A DNA stretch of 64,000 nt from Sclerodactyla briareus. Lineage: Eukaryota > Echinodermata > Holothuroidea > Dendrochirotida > Sclerodactylidae. The stretch covers positions 62,001 to 126,000 of the forward strand of contig JAODTK010005610.1 in NCBI GenBank assembly GCA_026419785.1, given 5' to 3'. The translations under genes and the position numbers were made by a program. Shown here piece after piece: positions 30,861 to 43,070 of this stretch (the stretch's first letter is position 1; every line of letters starts with the position of its first letter). The notes under the pieces were generated by a model, which worked only from the letters and a program-made list of their open reading frames with translations, ran no database searches and was not told where the DNA came from.

Positions 30861-31909
30861 AAAAGTGGGGGAGACACATCGGATGCACTTACCACTAGGG
30901 GAGCGCCACCATCGGTTGGCCGCGCAGCGTAGAAGAATTTTTTTAGATTTTCATAATACCCTCCAGATCGAACGGAACGGCACTTGCCAGCTCAACACAC
31001 CCATCTACATATGTGGTGATTTGAGTAAAAGACAGACCAACAAAAATGTCACGTGCATCTAAGATGACTTTACCGAATATCACCATGTCTTTTTCATTAC
31101 CTTTCTACTCTGGCTTTGTTTGCGTGGGATTCCGGGGTCTACCGAACGGTCTACTTCTGCTGGGATCGAAGGGGAAGCCATAGGCGTACGTGACCATTCC
31201 ATTTCGGGAGCAGAAAATTTGTACCCAAATTTTTAAGTCAGTCATGGAAAACTAACGGAGCGCGCGAAGCCGACGGAAAAAAAATTGCAAGTTTTCCGGG
31301 TATTTATCGAAAAGTCTGCAAAAATGCAGCATTTTTTCCTCTGCTTCTTTCATTCCCAAGTTTCCAAGAATTTTCGGCCTCTGAATGGTTATCTCCGAAA
31401 AATGGGCGGTGGGGGGGGGGGCAGTCTGCCCCAAGGGCTTCTGAAAATCAAGCGATGTAAACGAAATGATTCGAAGCATTACATGCATATTTAGAAGAAC
31501 GCCCCCTGGAAGAAGGAACGCATTGCGCTGGCGAAACACTTGAAAATTATGCAATTTTGGCTATTCGATTTGGAAATTCGAGAACTCGGTATGAAACATG
31601 GGTAATCCTTCGAACTCGGCTCTAGTCGGGTACAGATCTGCACGTGGGGTCCGCACATGGAATTAGTGGATTAAGTCAATTTCCAACGCAATTCTGTGGG
31701 TTAGAAAAACATTGAATCAGTTAGGAGTGATACAAAATCGGGCATGGCATTTGTGTTTATTATTGTTATTACTGGTCTACGGGGAAACAAGGAAAAAAGT
31801 TGGGGGGGGGGGATTGGATATTATGTCCCCCTCCCCCAAACTTTTGAAAGTGGGGGGGAGGGGAACAGTTGTTCCCCCTGTCCCCAACCTGTTGACGCAA
31901 ATAGCCTTT
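30861..31909. other. intergenic region with a family E fragment and possible LINE fragment
   Basis: GAGCGCCACCATCGGTTGGC at 30901 matches the start of family E only. Near 31712 a short frame LNQLGVIQNRAWHLCL resembles the QNRA block near the end of some LINE reverse transcriptases, but no longer match was found. Poly-G tracts occur near 31408, 31802 and 31848. Confidence 0.35.
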
Positions 31910-34900
31910 GTCTCGCCTTGAACTGTGTTTCAAGGAGAGAACATAGTGGTCACTTTGTGGGGTGTGTTGTGTGTGTGGTCTGTCTGAGCTGTTGTCTGTC
32001 TGTCTGTCTGTTTTCTGTCCGTCCGTCCGTATGTGCGGTTAGATATCACTGAACCGTGGAAGAAGCAATTCACGCTGGGGGACCTTCTGTGGAGGTGGCG
32101 GTTGAATGGTTGCCGATGTGCTTCCACTTTTCGTCACAAAAGGACCATTCTCAGTTTGCAATAAATTTTGCATGATCAATGAAAATTGGCCTGGAAGCTT
32201 GTGTACAAGATATCTCTTGATCGGGGAGATGCATGGTGATGCCGTTCAGGGTATTATAACAAACTATGCAGAGTCACGAATCGATCAGATTCCTGCATGA
32301 TATATGCTAATTAAGTAGTCTAATTTGCCTAATTTCGGCAATTTTTGAAGTTTGTTGGATTTGACGGAACTTGGTGGAGAGGGTTTACCTTAGGTTCCCA
32401 AGAATTTTACAGTAGGGACGAGGGATCCAGAGGGTATTAATGCCTTAATAATAGTCATTAAGGTCATTTAGGGGTCAAAAACTGTTTTCTGGCCCTAATC
32501 GGAGAATTGAGATCGTTTGAAGGTGGAAGGTTCACCATTGTGATATAATTGTTGACCTGCATGTGTGTGACCTCTGACCTCAATTTGACCTCGTCGGGTG
32601 GTCATCTGTGGGTTAAAGGTTTGAGATCGTGAATAAATGTGCTTCATGAAGGAGACCAACTCCTGCTTTGATCGGACATTTACTTTGGTAGTTACAAGGG
32701 GTCAATTTGAATTATATGCTTTTTCGCAATAACATTGGGCGTGTTCATTGGAATGCAATATGCCTTTCTAGGAGTGAATTGGCTTCACATGGAGAGTAAC
32801 AATTTTATAAAACCGTTCATGTCATTAAAGGTCAGAAAAGGTCACGAGGGGTAAAAAACTGATTTTAGTACTTTTTGGCCAATAGCATGGGCATGTTCAT
32901 CAGATGCAAAATGCTCCTAGGCTAGGAGTGGATGTATCACATGCGAGAGTTACAATTTTCATACAAACTGCCTGTCATTAAAGGGCATTGCAAGGTAATT
33001 AGGGGTCAACAAAAACTGTTTCTGGCCAAATCGGAGGAAGAATTGAATATCTGGAAGGCTGGTAAGGTTCACCTTGTGATATAATGTTGACCTGATGTGT
33101 GTTGACCCTCTGCCTTAATTTGACTTGTCGGGTTGGTCATGTGGTTAAAGTTGAGTCTTGAATAATTATGCTATTTTAGAAGTTACGGGCAAAAAAAATA
33201 GAAACTGGTCATTTTTGGATATGGAGAGAACTGTGGTGATTATGGAGGAAACCCAACTCCCGCTTCGATCGGTTACTTTGGTAGTTACAAGGGGTCAAAA
33301 ATTCCCAATGTTATACCTTTTTCCGCAATAACATGGGAGGTATTGATGACAATATGTTCTAGGAGTGGATGCACCACAGGGAGAGTAACAATTTTTGTAA
33401 AAAACCGTCATGTCATTAAAGTCATCAAAGGTCACGTTAGGTTAAAAAGCTGATTTAGTTACGTTTGGCACAATAGCACTGGAGGCATGTTAACAGAATG
33501 CAAAATGCTCATAGGAGGGTATGTATCACATGAGAGTGACAACTTTCAAACAAAAACTGCCAGGTCATGAAAGGTCATTCAAGGTCATTATGGGGTCCCA
33601 AAAACTCTTTTTCTGGCCATAATCGGAGAGGAATTGAAGATCTGTGAAGTGGGGAAGGTTCACCATTGTGATTTAAGTGTTGACCTGCATGTGTGTGACC
33701 TCGTTCCTCAATTAGACCTCTGGGGGGTGGTGGTCATGTGGTTTAAAGGTTCGAGTCTTGAATAAATGTGCTTATTTAAGAGTTACGGGCAAAAACAAAA
33801 TAGAAACTGGTCATTTTTTGATATGTGATAGACCTTGTGTGGCTCAGGAGGAGGAAACAACTCCGCTTCGATCGGACACTTACTGGTAGACCAAGGGGTT
33901 TAAAAGTTTCAAGTTTATACCTTGTTCGCAAGAAAATGGGGCGTGTTCATTGGAAGCAATCTGCTCTAGGAGTGGGTGCATCAAATGGAGAGTAGTAACA
34001 ATTTTATAAAACCGTTCATGTCATTTATTAAAGGTCATCAAAGGTCCGTAGGGGTAAAAAAAACTGATCTTTATACTTTTTGGCAATAGCACTGGGCATG
34101 GTTAACATAATGAAAATGCTCCTAGGAGTGGATGTATCACACGCGAGTTACAATTTCAAAAAACTGCCATGTCATTAAGGATTCAAGGTCACTTCTTAGG
34201 GGTCAAAAACTTTTCTGGCCATAATCGGAGAATGAATATCTGTGAAGGCTGTAAGGTTCACCATTGAGATATGATTGGGGTCTGCATTTGTGTGACCTTG
34301 ACCTCCAAATTTGACCTCTTTCAGGTGGTCATGTGGTTAAAGGTTGAGTCTTGAATAAATGTGCTTATTACGGAGTACGGGCAAAAAAAATAGAAACTAG
34401 GTATTTTTGGATATGTGATAGACCTTTGTGTGATTCATGGAGGAAACCAAATCCCGCTTCGATTGGACGAATATTTGGTAGTTACAGGGGTCAAGTTAAG
34501 TATAGCTTTTTCGCAATAACTTAGGCGCGTTCCTTGGAATGCAATAGCTTCTAGGAGTGGAGGCTCAATAGAGAGTAACAATTTTATTAAAAAAACCGTC
34601 ATGTCAGTGCAGGTCATCAAAGTCACGTAGGGTAAAAAACTGAGTTTAGTACTTTTGGCAATAGCACTGGGCATGTTCTCAGAATGACAAAATTGCTCCT
34701 AGGAGTGGAGTATCACATGGAGAGTTGAAATTTTAAAAAAACCTGCCATGTCATTAAAGGTTTCCATTCAAGGGTCAATTAGGGGTCAAAAGCTGTTTCT
34801 GGCCATAAGGGAGAATTGAATATTGTGAAGGCTTCTGACAGGTTCACCCAGTGTCGATATAATGTTGATCTGGCATTGGTGTGAACCTGACCTCAATTTA

Positions 34901-35957
34901 CCTCTGTCGGGTTGGTCATTTGGTCAAAGGTTGAGTCTTGAATAAATGTGGAGACAGAAACTGGTTATTTTTGGATATGTGATAGACTTGTGTGCTTATG
35001 GAGGAGGACCACCTCCCGCTTCCGATCGGACTCGTACTTTGCTTCATAAAAACCGTTTTTATGTAATCAAAGGTCAATTATGGACCAAAAACTTGCAAAT
35101 AAACATTTTACTGCAACAAGCTCCGAGACTGTACGCTTACCATTTTAAGAATGGTGTTAGTCTCTGGGGGCACCCTACTGACAGCATGATGCTGAAATCA
35201 CTATTATATAGCATGCTATCATAAACAATGTTTTACTCTGTCAAACCCCAGGAATGTTATTTCCATCATCCTAACTAGTATTCCCATCTGTGACAGACAG
35301 ATGATTTCACCATTGTCAAACCTGCCTTATTTACCTGAGGTTCACATAGCCTGTCAGAACCTCTTATGGGCCCCCTACCTGACATATAAAGTGTAAAACA
35401 CCTTCAGTCATTTGTTTACTTACTCTCAGGCACCTATTCAAGAAATGAATGGTGGCAGGGGTCACCTGCAGTCGCTCTGGTGTTGTGAGGATGGGGGGAG
35501 GGAGGGTTAACTCCCTTGTATCACTTATATTAGTCATAGCTTCAGCCAGTAGGGTCTGCATGACTCCTGCCAGGGAAGCCTAATTAGATGGACATAGTTC
35601 CACTCTAACAGGGATGTGAGAGGGGTGGGTGTGAACTCCCATGGGAGTTGAGGGAAGTCAGTAGATGTATATAAAGGGCCTACTCTTTGAGAAATAGGAT
35701 AAACTTTATTAGATTTAGGAGGTCATTTACATTGTTGGACAATCAGTAATCTGAAGCAAACTATTAACTCAGTAAGTATTGTTATAATGGGAGGGTACAG
35801 TAGGTAGGATCGAGGGTTGTAGTCATGATGGCAATGAATGTTTGAAATATTTAAGGGTATTGGGATATTAAAGCCACAAACTATGGAATGCTTGTAATTG
35901 TTGGCATGGTGGACTAAAAGAAGAAAGAAATCACTGATCCGCGCAACCAGGCGAGAC
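31910..35957 (+). mobile_element. family A TIR element, copy A2 (~4 kb) containing a ~590-bp satellite
   Basis: It starts GTCTCGCCTTGAACTG (31910) with a GTGTGTGTGG/CTGTCTGTCTG run and ends CAACCAGGCGAGAC (35957). The 5' 500 bp align with copy A3 at 36003. Between 32460 and 34920 lies a tandem satellite listed separately. The 3' part (35458-35957) aligns with 37040-37613. No transposase is seen. Confidence 0.7.
32440..35045 (+). repeat. ~590-bp satellite, about 4.5 monomers, rich in AGGTCA
   Basis: TTCTGGCC(A)TAATCGG recurs with GGCC at about 32491, 33024, 33615, 34217 and 34801, spacings 533, 591, 602 and 584. Each monomer has, in order, TGTGTGACCTCTGACCTCAA with TTTGACCT, ACGGGCAAAAA, GGTCATTTTTGGATATGTGA, CCGCTTCGATCGGAC, two CTAGGAGTGGATG blocks, and CATGTCATTAAAGGTCAT. 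The first monomer lacks the ACGGGCAAAA...GATATG piece, which explains its shorter length. Confidence 0.88.
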
Positions 35958-36002
35958 ACTGGGGGCATCGCCTCCTTGTTCTATATGAATAACAGACCTT
36001 TT

Positions 36003-36997
36003 GTCTCGCCTGAAATTTGTTCAAGGAAGAGACACTAGTGGTACTTTGTTGTTGTGTCAGGGTCTGTCTGTCTGTCCGGGCCGTTGATGTGCGTTAGATA
36101 TATCCTGACCGTGCGAAGCCAGCATGCTGGACCTTATTGTGGAGGTGTGCGGTGAAAAGGGAGGGGTGCCGATATGCTTCCACTTTTCGTCCCAAAAGAT
36201 CATTCTCATTTGCATAAATGGCATGATTAATGAACAATTGGCGAAAGCTTGTGCGTGTACAAGCATTATCTATGATTGGTTAGATGCATGGTGATGCCGT
36301 CGGGTATATAACAACGATGGAAGATTACACTAATCGGTCAGATTCCTTGGCATGATATCTGCTTAATTAAGTAGTCTAAGCTGCATAATTTATGCGATAT
36401 TTGAAAGTGGTTTGGATGTTGACGAAATTGGTGGAGAGGGTGTATCTTAGTCCCATGAATTTTACAGTAGGGACGAGGGCCCCGAGGTCATTTAATGGTA
36501 TTAATCTGTCATTCAAGGTCACTTAGGGGTACAAAAAACTGTTTTCTGGCCATAATCAGGAAATTGAATATCTGTGAGGCTGGAAGGTCACCATTGTGAT
36601 ATAATTGTTGACCGTTGCCATGTGTGTGAACCTCTGACCTCATTTGACCTCTGTCGGGGGGGTCATTTGGTTAAAGGTTAGTCTTGAATAATGTGCTTAT
36701 TTAAGGAGTTCGGGCAAAACAAAAATTAAAAATTGGTTTATTTTTGGATATGTGATAGCCCTTGGTGTGCTTTATGGAGGCCACCAACTCCCGCTTCGAT
36801 CGGACTCTTACTTTGGTAGTAAACGGAGTCAAAGTTTAATTCTAATAGATTTTCGCAATTAAATGGGCGTTGTTCATTGGAATGCAATATACGTCTAGGA
36901 GTGGATGCATTCACATTGAGATAAACATTTTATAAAAACCGCATGTCATTGAAGGTCATCAAAAGGTAGGTTAGGGGTCAAAGTTCTGATTTTTGTT
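36003..36997 (+). mobile_element. family A element copy A3 (3' end missing)
   Basis: It starts GTCTCGCCTGAAATTTG and repeats the A2 order: CTGTCTGTCTGTC, GCTTCCACTTTTCGTC, GCATGGTGATGCCGT, AATTAAGTAGTCTAA, then one satellite monomer (TTTTCTGGCCATAATC at 36542). It stops at the start of the next element near 36998. A scrap of family D (ATGAATAACAGACC) sits between A2 and A3. Confidence 0.7.
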
Positions 36998-37613
36998 TCG
37001 TTCGCCTGAACTGGTCAAAGAGCGACATAGTGGTAACAACTTTGTCAGGTTACACCTGCAGTTAGCTCGGTGTGTGAGATAGCTTGGGGGGGGGGGGGGG
37101 GGTGGGGGAGTAAATCCCTTGGGAGAGGGCTGGTATTAAATGGAATTTGATGGGTGACACTGGGGATATTACAGACAAACTTATTAGATTAGGACAGTTG
37201 TCACTATAAGCTTGTCTACCGAAGTCTCGCCAAACTGTTAACATTGAATAGGTCACCTAGGGGTTATGCAGTGTGATAAATTGCTTAATTCATACCAATG
37301 TTCTCAAGTTGTTGAATTCCAATGAAAGGTATTAAGTGTGTCCACCATTGGTCCTGAAAATGACCTAATAAATGGGTCACAGAACGTTTGAGTATTGTCT
37401 AATTTGCATAATTAACGCAATCTTCGTCACATAACCACAAAACTATATGGTAGACATTGTCAATAATAAGTCCTTTGGATGTGGAATTGGTCATGATTAG
37501 TAGGGTGTTTCTGTTCAAATGCCAATACCAGGAATATGAACAATTCATTATATGCCTGTAATTGTTGCATGGTGACTAATAGATGAAAACATTGATCGCA
37601 AACCAGGCGAGTA
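36998..37613 (+). mobile_element. family A element copy A4 (short)
   Basis: It starts CGTTCGCCTGAACTGGTCAA followed by GAGCGACATAGTGGT, a diverged family A 5' end, and finishes GATCGCAAACCAGGCGAG near 37611. The ACCTGCAGTTAGCTCGGTGT block near 37045 matches A2 at 35465. A poly-G run lies at about 37085-37102. Confidence 0.6.
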
Positions 37614-37624
37614 CCTGGGGGCAG

Positions 37625-37935
37625 CGCCATTGTTCCTATTATGAATATCGACCTTTTTTCCATTAGAAGATCGTACTTTCTTTATTATAATATTGGACCT
37701 TTTTGACTATATGAATAACGGACCTTTTTCATATTCATGAAATAAAAGAGCTTTTTCACTATTTGATAACGCGACCGTTTACTATTATGGATATCGGACC
37801 GTCTGTGTGATTATTGATATCAGACCTTGATAAATAAAGAACCTTTTTGGCCAGGTGAATAGCGGGCTTATGAATAGAGGCCTTATGAAACAACGGACCG
37901 TATGAAATAACAACCCTTATGAAATTCGGGCTGTC
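37625..37935 (-). repeat. family D tandem array, inverted copy
   Basis: Units such as TATGAATAACGGACCTTTTT are the reverse complement of the 29441-29786 array. The array directly follows a family A end, as does the short scrap at 35975-35998, so family A elements seem to insert into family D. Confidence 0.75.
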
Positions 37936-37989
37936 ACCCAAAATGGGATGCATTACTCCACATGGTAACCTGTCATGCCAAAGTCTGAG

Positions 37990-38600
37990 CTATGCATCAG
38001 TTGGTTTGCTCATAAGCTTTTCAGACTTTGACCCTGTTGAAACCTCAGGACCTTGAATCTGATTCCCCTTGAAATATATATAGGGATTATCTAGAACTCT
38101 TACATCATTTTCCTTTGCCGGTTATTGTGCTCACAAGCTTTTCAGACTTTAATCTCTGTGCCCTCCAAGTTCCATCCGCCGGTCTACCCGATGTTCAGGG
38201 GTCGATGTACCGGGGTTTGATCTTCCCCGTTTCCTTTCAAGTTTTAATGGCACTCCGAATCACCCACAAGGTTCGATGTTCCCACGGTTCAATGTTTTCA
38301 AGGTTCGATGTTCCCACGGTTCGATGTTCCCGAGTTTCGATTTCTGGGGTCGATTTCCCGAAAAAGGTCTGAAACAATCTTTTTGCAAGAAATGGTTGTG
38401 TCCACGGTACGGAGACCAGAAGTGAAACAATGTTTCTCTGTGTGTGCGTAAGCGTTAACATGAAAATGGGGGTCATCAGCCCTCGAACCCTGGGAACATC
38501 GAACCCCGGGGTGGGTAACATCGAAACCTCGGGGGACCATCAACCAGGGAACATTGAACCCTGGGAAACATGGAACATAGCCCCATGCAGCTTCATTTCA
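37990..38600. repeat. inverted tandem array (GGTTCGATGTTCCCAC / GAACATCGAACC)
   Basis: Two direct copies of CA.AAGCTTTTCAGACTTT lie at about 38010 and 38130. Units of about 17-20 bp (GGTTCGATGTTCCCACG) run forward at about 38265-38350. Their reverse complements (GGGAACATCGAACCC, GGGAACATTGAACCC) run at about 38485-38575, so the arms could fold back around a 130-bp centre. Confidence 0.8.
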
Positions 38601-38796
38601 TGTCCTTCTTCACAGCCTCACAGCTTTTCATTTTCATTCTTTCCAGCCCGAAGCTACCCAGTAACTATTGTATTGACTGGGTAAAAACTACAATTGAAAC
38701 ACAAACTACTAGGGATAGTATTTAGGTGAAACTTCGTAATTTTGGAATAGGTCTCGGTGGCGAAAACACATATATTTGTTAAGGTCAGCCGTTTTT

Positions 38797-39281
38797 GACT
38801 TGCCTAAATGAATCAGGAGGAGACTTGTCACTGTGGCGTGTGTGTGTGTGTATCGTGGGTTGTGTATGCGTGTGTGTGTGTGTATGTTGCTGTGTGTGGT
38901 GTCACAACCTCTTTCGTCGTTAGAGGATATCTTCGAGCGGGGGGAGGCATGACGACAACATTTTTCAGGGTGGTAGCATCGGGTTGGCTGGTACTTGATC
39001 TGCATATATCACACGCATGAACAATACACCAATTGGTTTCACTATACCACAATCTTCATGAAGCAGACCATTATAAAATTTGTATGTAGTATTGGTAACT
39101 GATTGGAGAGATTTGACCACAAACCCCACTTCATGCATGCACCACTGGTTTTGAATAATGATGTTGTATAAGCTGCCACAACGAAATCCTCACGTCTGAT
39201 CATCAGTCAACCACAGATAAAGGTGGTCAAACTAATAATACTGACGTAAAAAAAATCTCTGATCGCGAAAATATGCGAGAC
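38797..39281 (+). mobile_element. family A element copy A5 (~485 bp)
   Basis: It begins GACTTGCCTAAATGAATCAG followed by GAGGAGACTTG and a GT microsatellite (38838-38897), and ends CTGATCGCGAAAATATGCGA GAC. It is shorter than A1 and A6 and has an internal deletion. Confidence 0.6.
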
Positions 39282-39840
39282 TCTGCGGTTCGAGAACCCA
39301 CTTGTTTTGAAAATTGTGAATGATCACCATTTTTCTCCAAATAGAAATGATTCGAGTTCTGTAATTTGACTGAAGTTCTTCTTGTAGTCAGGTATCGAAC
39401 CATGCATTCACTTCAATGTCCATTTTTTTTTTTCCTTGAAATTGCGAAGGCGAATGGAGCTTTCAGGGGACCTCCAAATCCGCCCCCGAAAAAAGGGCGT
39501 TCTTTGGCTATTTAGGACTGTAAACCTACATGATGGTTAATTTTCCAACCTGATGGATTCTTGATATCATTGCTCACAAAGAGTGTCACACTCACTAACC
39601 ATGCTCAACACATACACTCTGTGTTATGGCTAGATCCTTGGTTCTCTCGCATAGGAACCAAAATCTCTTGTCTTGCTGATATATGCCCACACCTCTTGAC
39701 ATTGCCCCAAACAGTTTGATTTCAACAATTTGTGTACCAGGCCAAAGAAGGTCTTACATGCTTGTTCTTAGTGTAAGTCACCTTCAGGCGATACAGCAAA
39801 AATTCTGTTCAGTCTACTTCACTGCTATGGTGTTATATGC
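39282..39840. other. intergenic, no feature recognised
   Basis: I see no gene or clear repeat in this stretch. Confidence 0.4.
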
Positions 39841-40640
39841 AGCAGGCTCTAGGACAGGTCGGTGGCCTGCACTACCCGTCATTAATACACATTCCATGAT
39901 TTGGAGCAAGAGTGCCCAGTGGTATGCCAGTGGCTCCAGCGAGGGGAGGTGGGGAGGGAGGGGGGGGGGGAGGGATGGGGGGTGGTAGGAAGAGAAGGTG
40001 GGAGTGGAGGGTAAGAGAGGAGGGAGCGGCATGTCGGTTTGGCTTGCACTGCCATTAATTAATCACACAATTACCAGACTGAGTCAGTGCCCCGTAGATA
40101 CAAGAGTTTCCAGGCCTAAGAAAGAGGGGAGGGAGCAGCAGGAGGGGTGGGAAGGGAAATGGAGGGTAGAGAGGAGAAAGGCAGTCTGGTGGCCTGCACT
40201 ACCAATAATAAATACAACAATTCCATGACTAGAGTCAGTGTCCAGTGGTTTTGCAGGGAGGCCTGAGAATTGGAAAGAGAGAGAGGAGAGGGGGGAACAG
40301 GAGGAGGGGGGGAAAAGTGGAACGTGTCGAGAGCAGGTCTGTGCATTGCACTACTTGTATTCAATACACCATTCCATGAAGTAGTCAGGTGGCTCGCTAT
40401 AGTTCTGCAAGACCCCGGAAGTGGGACGGCGGGCAGGGGAGAGAGGAGTGGGGGGAAGAGAGGTAGGTGTAAACAAGTACGGTGGCCTTGCACTATTAGT
40501 AATTGATGCACCATTCCCAGGTCAGAGCAATGGCACTGCTGGGCTTCAAGCATGGAGAGAGGGGGAGGACAGAGAGGGGGGCATGGATGGAAGAGGGAGG
40601 GGTGTGAGACATTGGAAGGCAGTTTTGCTGCCCTGCAAGC
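39841..40640 (+). repeat. ~150-180-bp tandem repeat with purine-rich arms, 5 copies
   Basis: GGTGGCCTGCACTACC-type blocks recur near 39860, 40043, 40190, 40345 and 40480. Each is followed by AATACACCATTCCATGA, GTCAGTGCCCAGTGG and 60-100 bp of almost pure G/A on the plus strand. The long minus-strand frame across it (Pro/Ser/Leu-rich, 203 codons) comes from the pyrimidine tracts and is not taken as a gene. Confidence 0.88.
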
Positions 40641-41642
40641 AATTTGTAACCTTGAAAAGGGTGTGGATGGGGGTTGAGGATGGACGTCTGCGGCGTCCGA
40701 GAAAGTAACAGAGGTCTGGTTGCTCAAAAGGGTCGAATTAATGAACTACCTGCCTTCTCCTTTAGCATTTAGCAAATGGGTCTGAATCAGCGGAACATGA
40801 AGTGTGGGCTATTGCCAAATTCCCAAACAATGCTCGGCCGCCTCTGTTATTTAAAGATATTTGCCGTGATTCCACGGAAACATGGCGAGAGAAGGCATTT
40901 ATGGTGATGATGGGCCTGTTGTTGTTCTGAGGGACAGTTTTTTCTGGTGGCACTGCAGTACAAGGGTACAACGACTTCAAAAGTTGAGGGGTTTTCAGAG
41001 AAGTTGGGGGGTCCAAACCAGAGAATAGTATTTTAAAATGCAACTATGAATGTCCTCAGGAAAGTGGCTTGTGCCCTGGAGCTGCCAAAAAACAGAAGTC
41101 CCTGAATGGTTCAGACTTGAAGTGTCCAACTTTGTGGAACAAATTTTCATCCCACTCTTCTGTGATGTGGGACTTATTGGCTGCATTTTATACAGAGAGC
41201 AGGAAACAGAGGGAGTGTAGTGTTGTTACAGAGAACTCGAGAACACCCTTCCCCTAAGACCATAAAAGCTCAGTAACTTCAAAAACACGAGTGGACGTTC
41301 GCGCGTGTGTTTATGACAGATTTTCAACGGCCACAGAGATTGCCTCTAAATCTTCCCTTAAACAGGTGATGAAAAATGCAAAATTATTTCCCAAAAGTCA
41401 GGTGGGTGTTTAGGTGTTGGTACATCGCACCAAATTGCATCTAAGGAGACCTCTAGAAAGGCCAGAACAAAATCTGAAGGGGAGAGGGGACACACCTCTC
41501 CTTAATACACCCTCCTCCCAGGTAAAGCCATCATGATTTCATCCCCCACCCCCAACTCAAATAACCTTATATGTAATACTGTAGGTATATTAGGAATAAT
41601 CACATCATATGTGTAGAGCACTTTCCACCTCAATATTGTGCA
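40641..41642. other. intergenic, no feature recognised
   Basis: No recognised coding sequence or repeat is present. Confidence 0.35.
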
Positions 41643-42374
41643 CCAGTAGGCAGTGTTGGAGGGCTCGAGGACGGCCTCGGCCGAGGCCAGTGTGTGGAGG
41701 CCTGGCCTCGGCCCCCGGAGGCTGCGGACCGGGGGCTCGGCCTCGGCCTCGGAGCTTCCGGCCCTGGATTAGGGCCGAGCCGGGTCGAGGCCGGAAATAT
41801 TTTTGCTATTAAATAAAGAACAAATGAAATTTTATGTCACAAATGATTGCTTCAGAAATTTGTTTGAATTTCGCGACAATTTGAAACTACGTTGCATACT
41901 AGACGGGATCATCCAACAAGACTGCCGATTAAAATGTACTGGCGCTTTGCCGTCGGCCCGCCGACAATTTCCCCAGTGCGTGATGGAGTGACGGCCTGCC
42001 TAGGCGAGCTCGCTCGGCCATGGGGACATCTTAACGTACTGAAGGCCACGTGCACTGGCAAGTGCACACTACGAGTTGTATAGCTAGTGTACCAAAGCAC
42101 CGAATCCTGCACTGGCGCGGCCACGAGTGGAAAACACTCACTCACCGATCCCCCCCCTTATGTCGTAGTAGAGTTGCGAGGTGAAATTCTAGTCTCACAA
42201 TGCAAAAACACTGTGCATAAGCCTGGACCAATAAATTACGAAGAATTATGGTCTATGTATGCAGATCGTGAATGTATTTTATAATCAATATTAAATTGAT
42301 ATTTATATAACTGACCCTGTAGTCTGTAGTGTGTACATTGAGAAAAATCACACCGAAAGGTAGTGATTCCTTCA

Positions 42375-42660
42375 TGCATTATATCCCCAAATGGGGCTAT
42401 TATGGTTCTGTCTTCGCCAGCGCCGACGCCCCCAACGGAGATTTTTCATGTTAGCGGCTAACTCTCCAACGCATTTGTCGGGTTGACTTGAACTTTGCAC
42501 ACATGTTTAATGAATAACAAATTCGATGAGTTCAGCAATAGGGGGCGCCCCACTACCCGAGGGAGGGCATCCTGGTAATTTTTGACGTTACTTTTTTTTT
42601 TGTATCGATGATTTGCGAGTTTTGGAACATGGCGATCGTTTTAAAAACTAATTTCGTGTT
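42375..42660 (+). repeat. family C fragment
   Basis: CATTATATCCCCAAATGGGG, CTATTATGGTTCTGTCTTCG, CC, then AACTCTCCAACGCATTTGTC and TTGAACTTTGCACAC match the start of family C at 54760 and 28545. Later blocks diverge. Confidence 0.65.
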
Positions 42661-42784
42661 AGCCTCATGGACCCCTGAGCCTCAGCGTCTCGAATGAGAT
42701 CGACATTGTCTCTCCCGGCCCAGTGATTGAGCCAATATTTGGATAATACGTTGTGGTCTAACGCCAGCGATGGGTAGTTATGGT

Positions 42785-43070
42785 TGACTTTAGTCGAAGG
42801 ACATCTATGCAGTATGACAGTGTTGTGTGGTGGTGTGTTGTGGGTGGTGTGTGTGTGTGTGTGTGTGTGTGTGTTGTGTGTGTGTTGTGTGTGTGGTGTG
42901 TGTGTGAGGTTGTGGGTGTGTGTGACGCTGTGAGTTGTTAACACGATACTCGACTCCACCTTGGTGGATCAAGCTCATACTTGTATGTGGTCCCCATTAG
43001 AGTATTTATCGATTGTTTTGCGGTCGGCTAAAGGTCATCTAGAGGTAAACAAAAACTCCAGGGCAGTCGA
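42785..43070 (+). repeat. family B fragment with (GT)n
   Basis: GTTGACTTTAGTCGAAGGAC plus ATGCAGTATGACAGTG leads into about 100 bp of GT-rich microsatellite (42828-42925), then GTTAACACGATACTCGAC and CAAGCTCATACTTGTATG and AAAGGTCATCTAGAGG, the same order as at 3268 and 12895. Confidence 0.75.

Noticed and set aside
34946..35224. Possible retrotransposon fragment (NGVSLWGHPTDS)
   Set aside because: The resemblance to a LINE YG..LWG block is too short and has no neighbouring motifs.
40116..40727. Longest open frame (203 codons, minus strand)
   Set aside because: It lies in the pyrimidine strand of the purine-rich tandem repeat; its Pro/Ser/Leu composition is a by-product.
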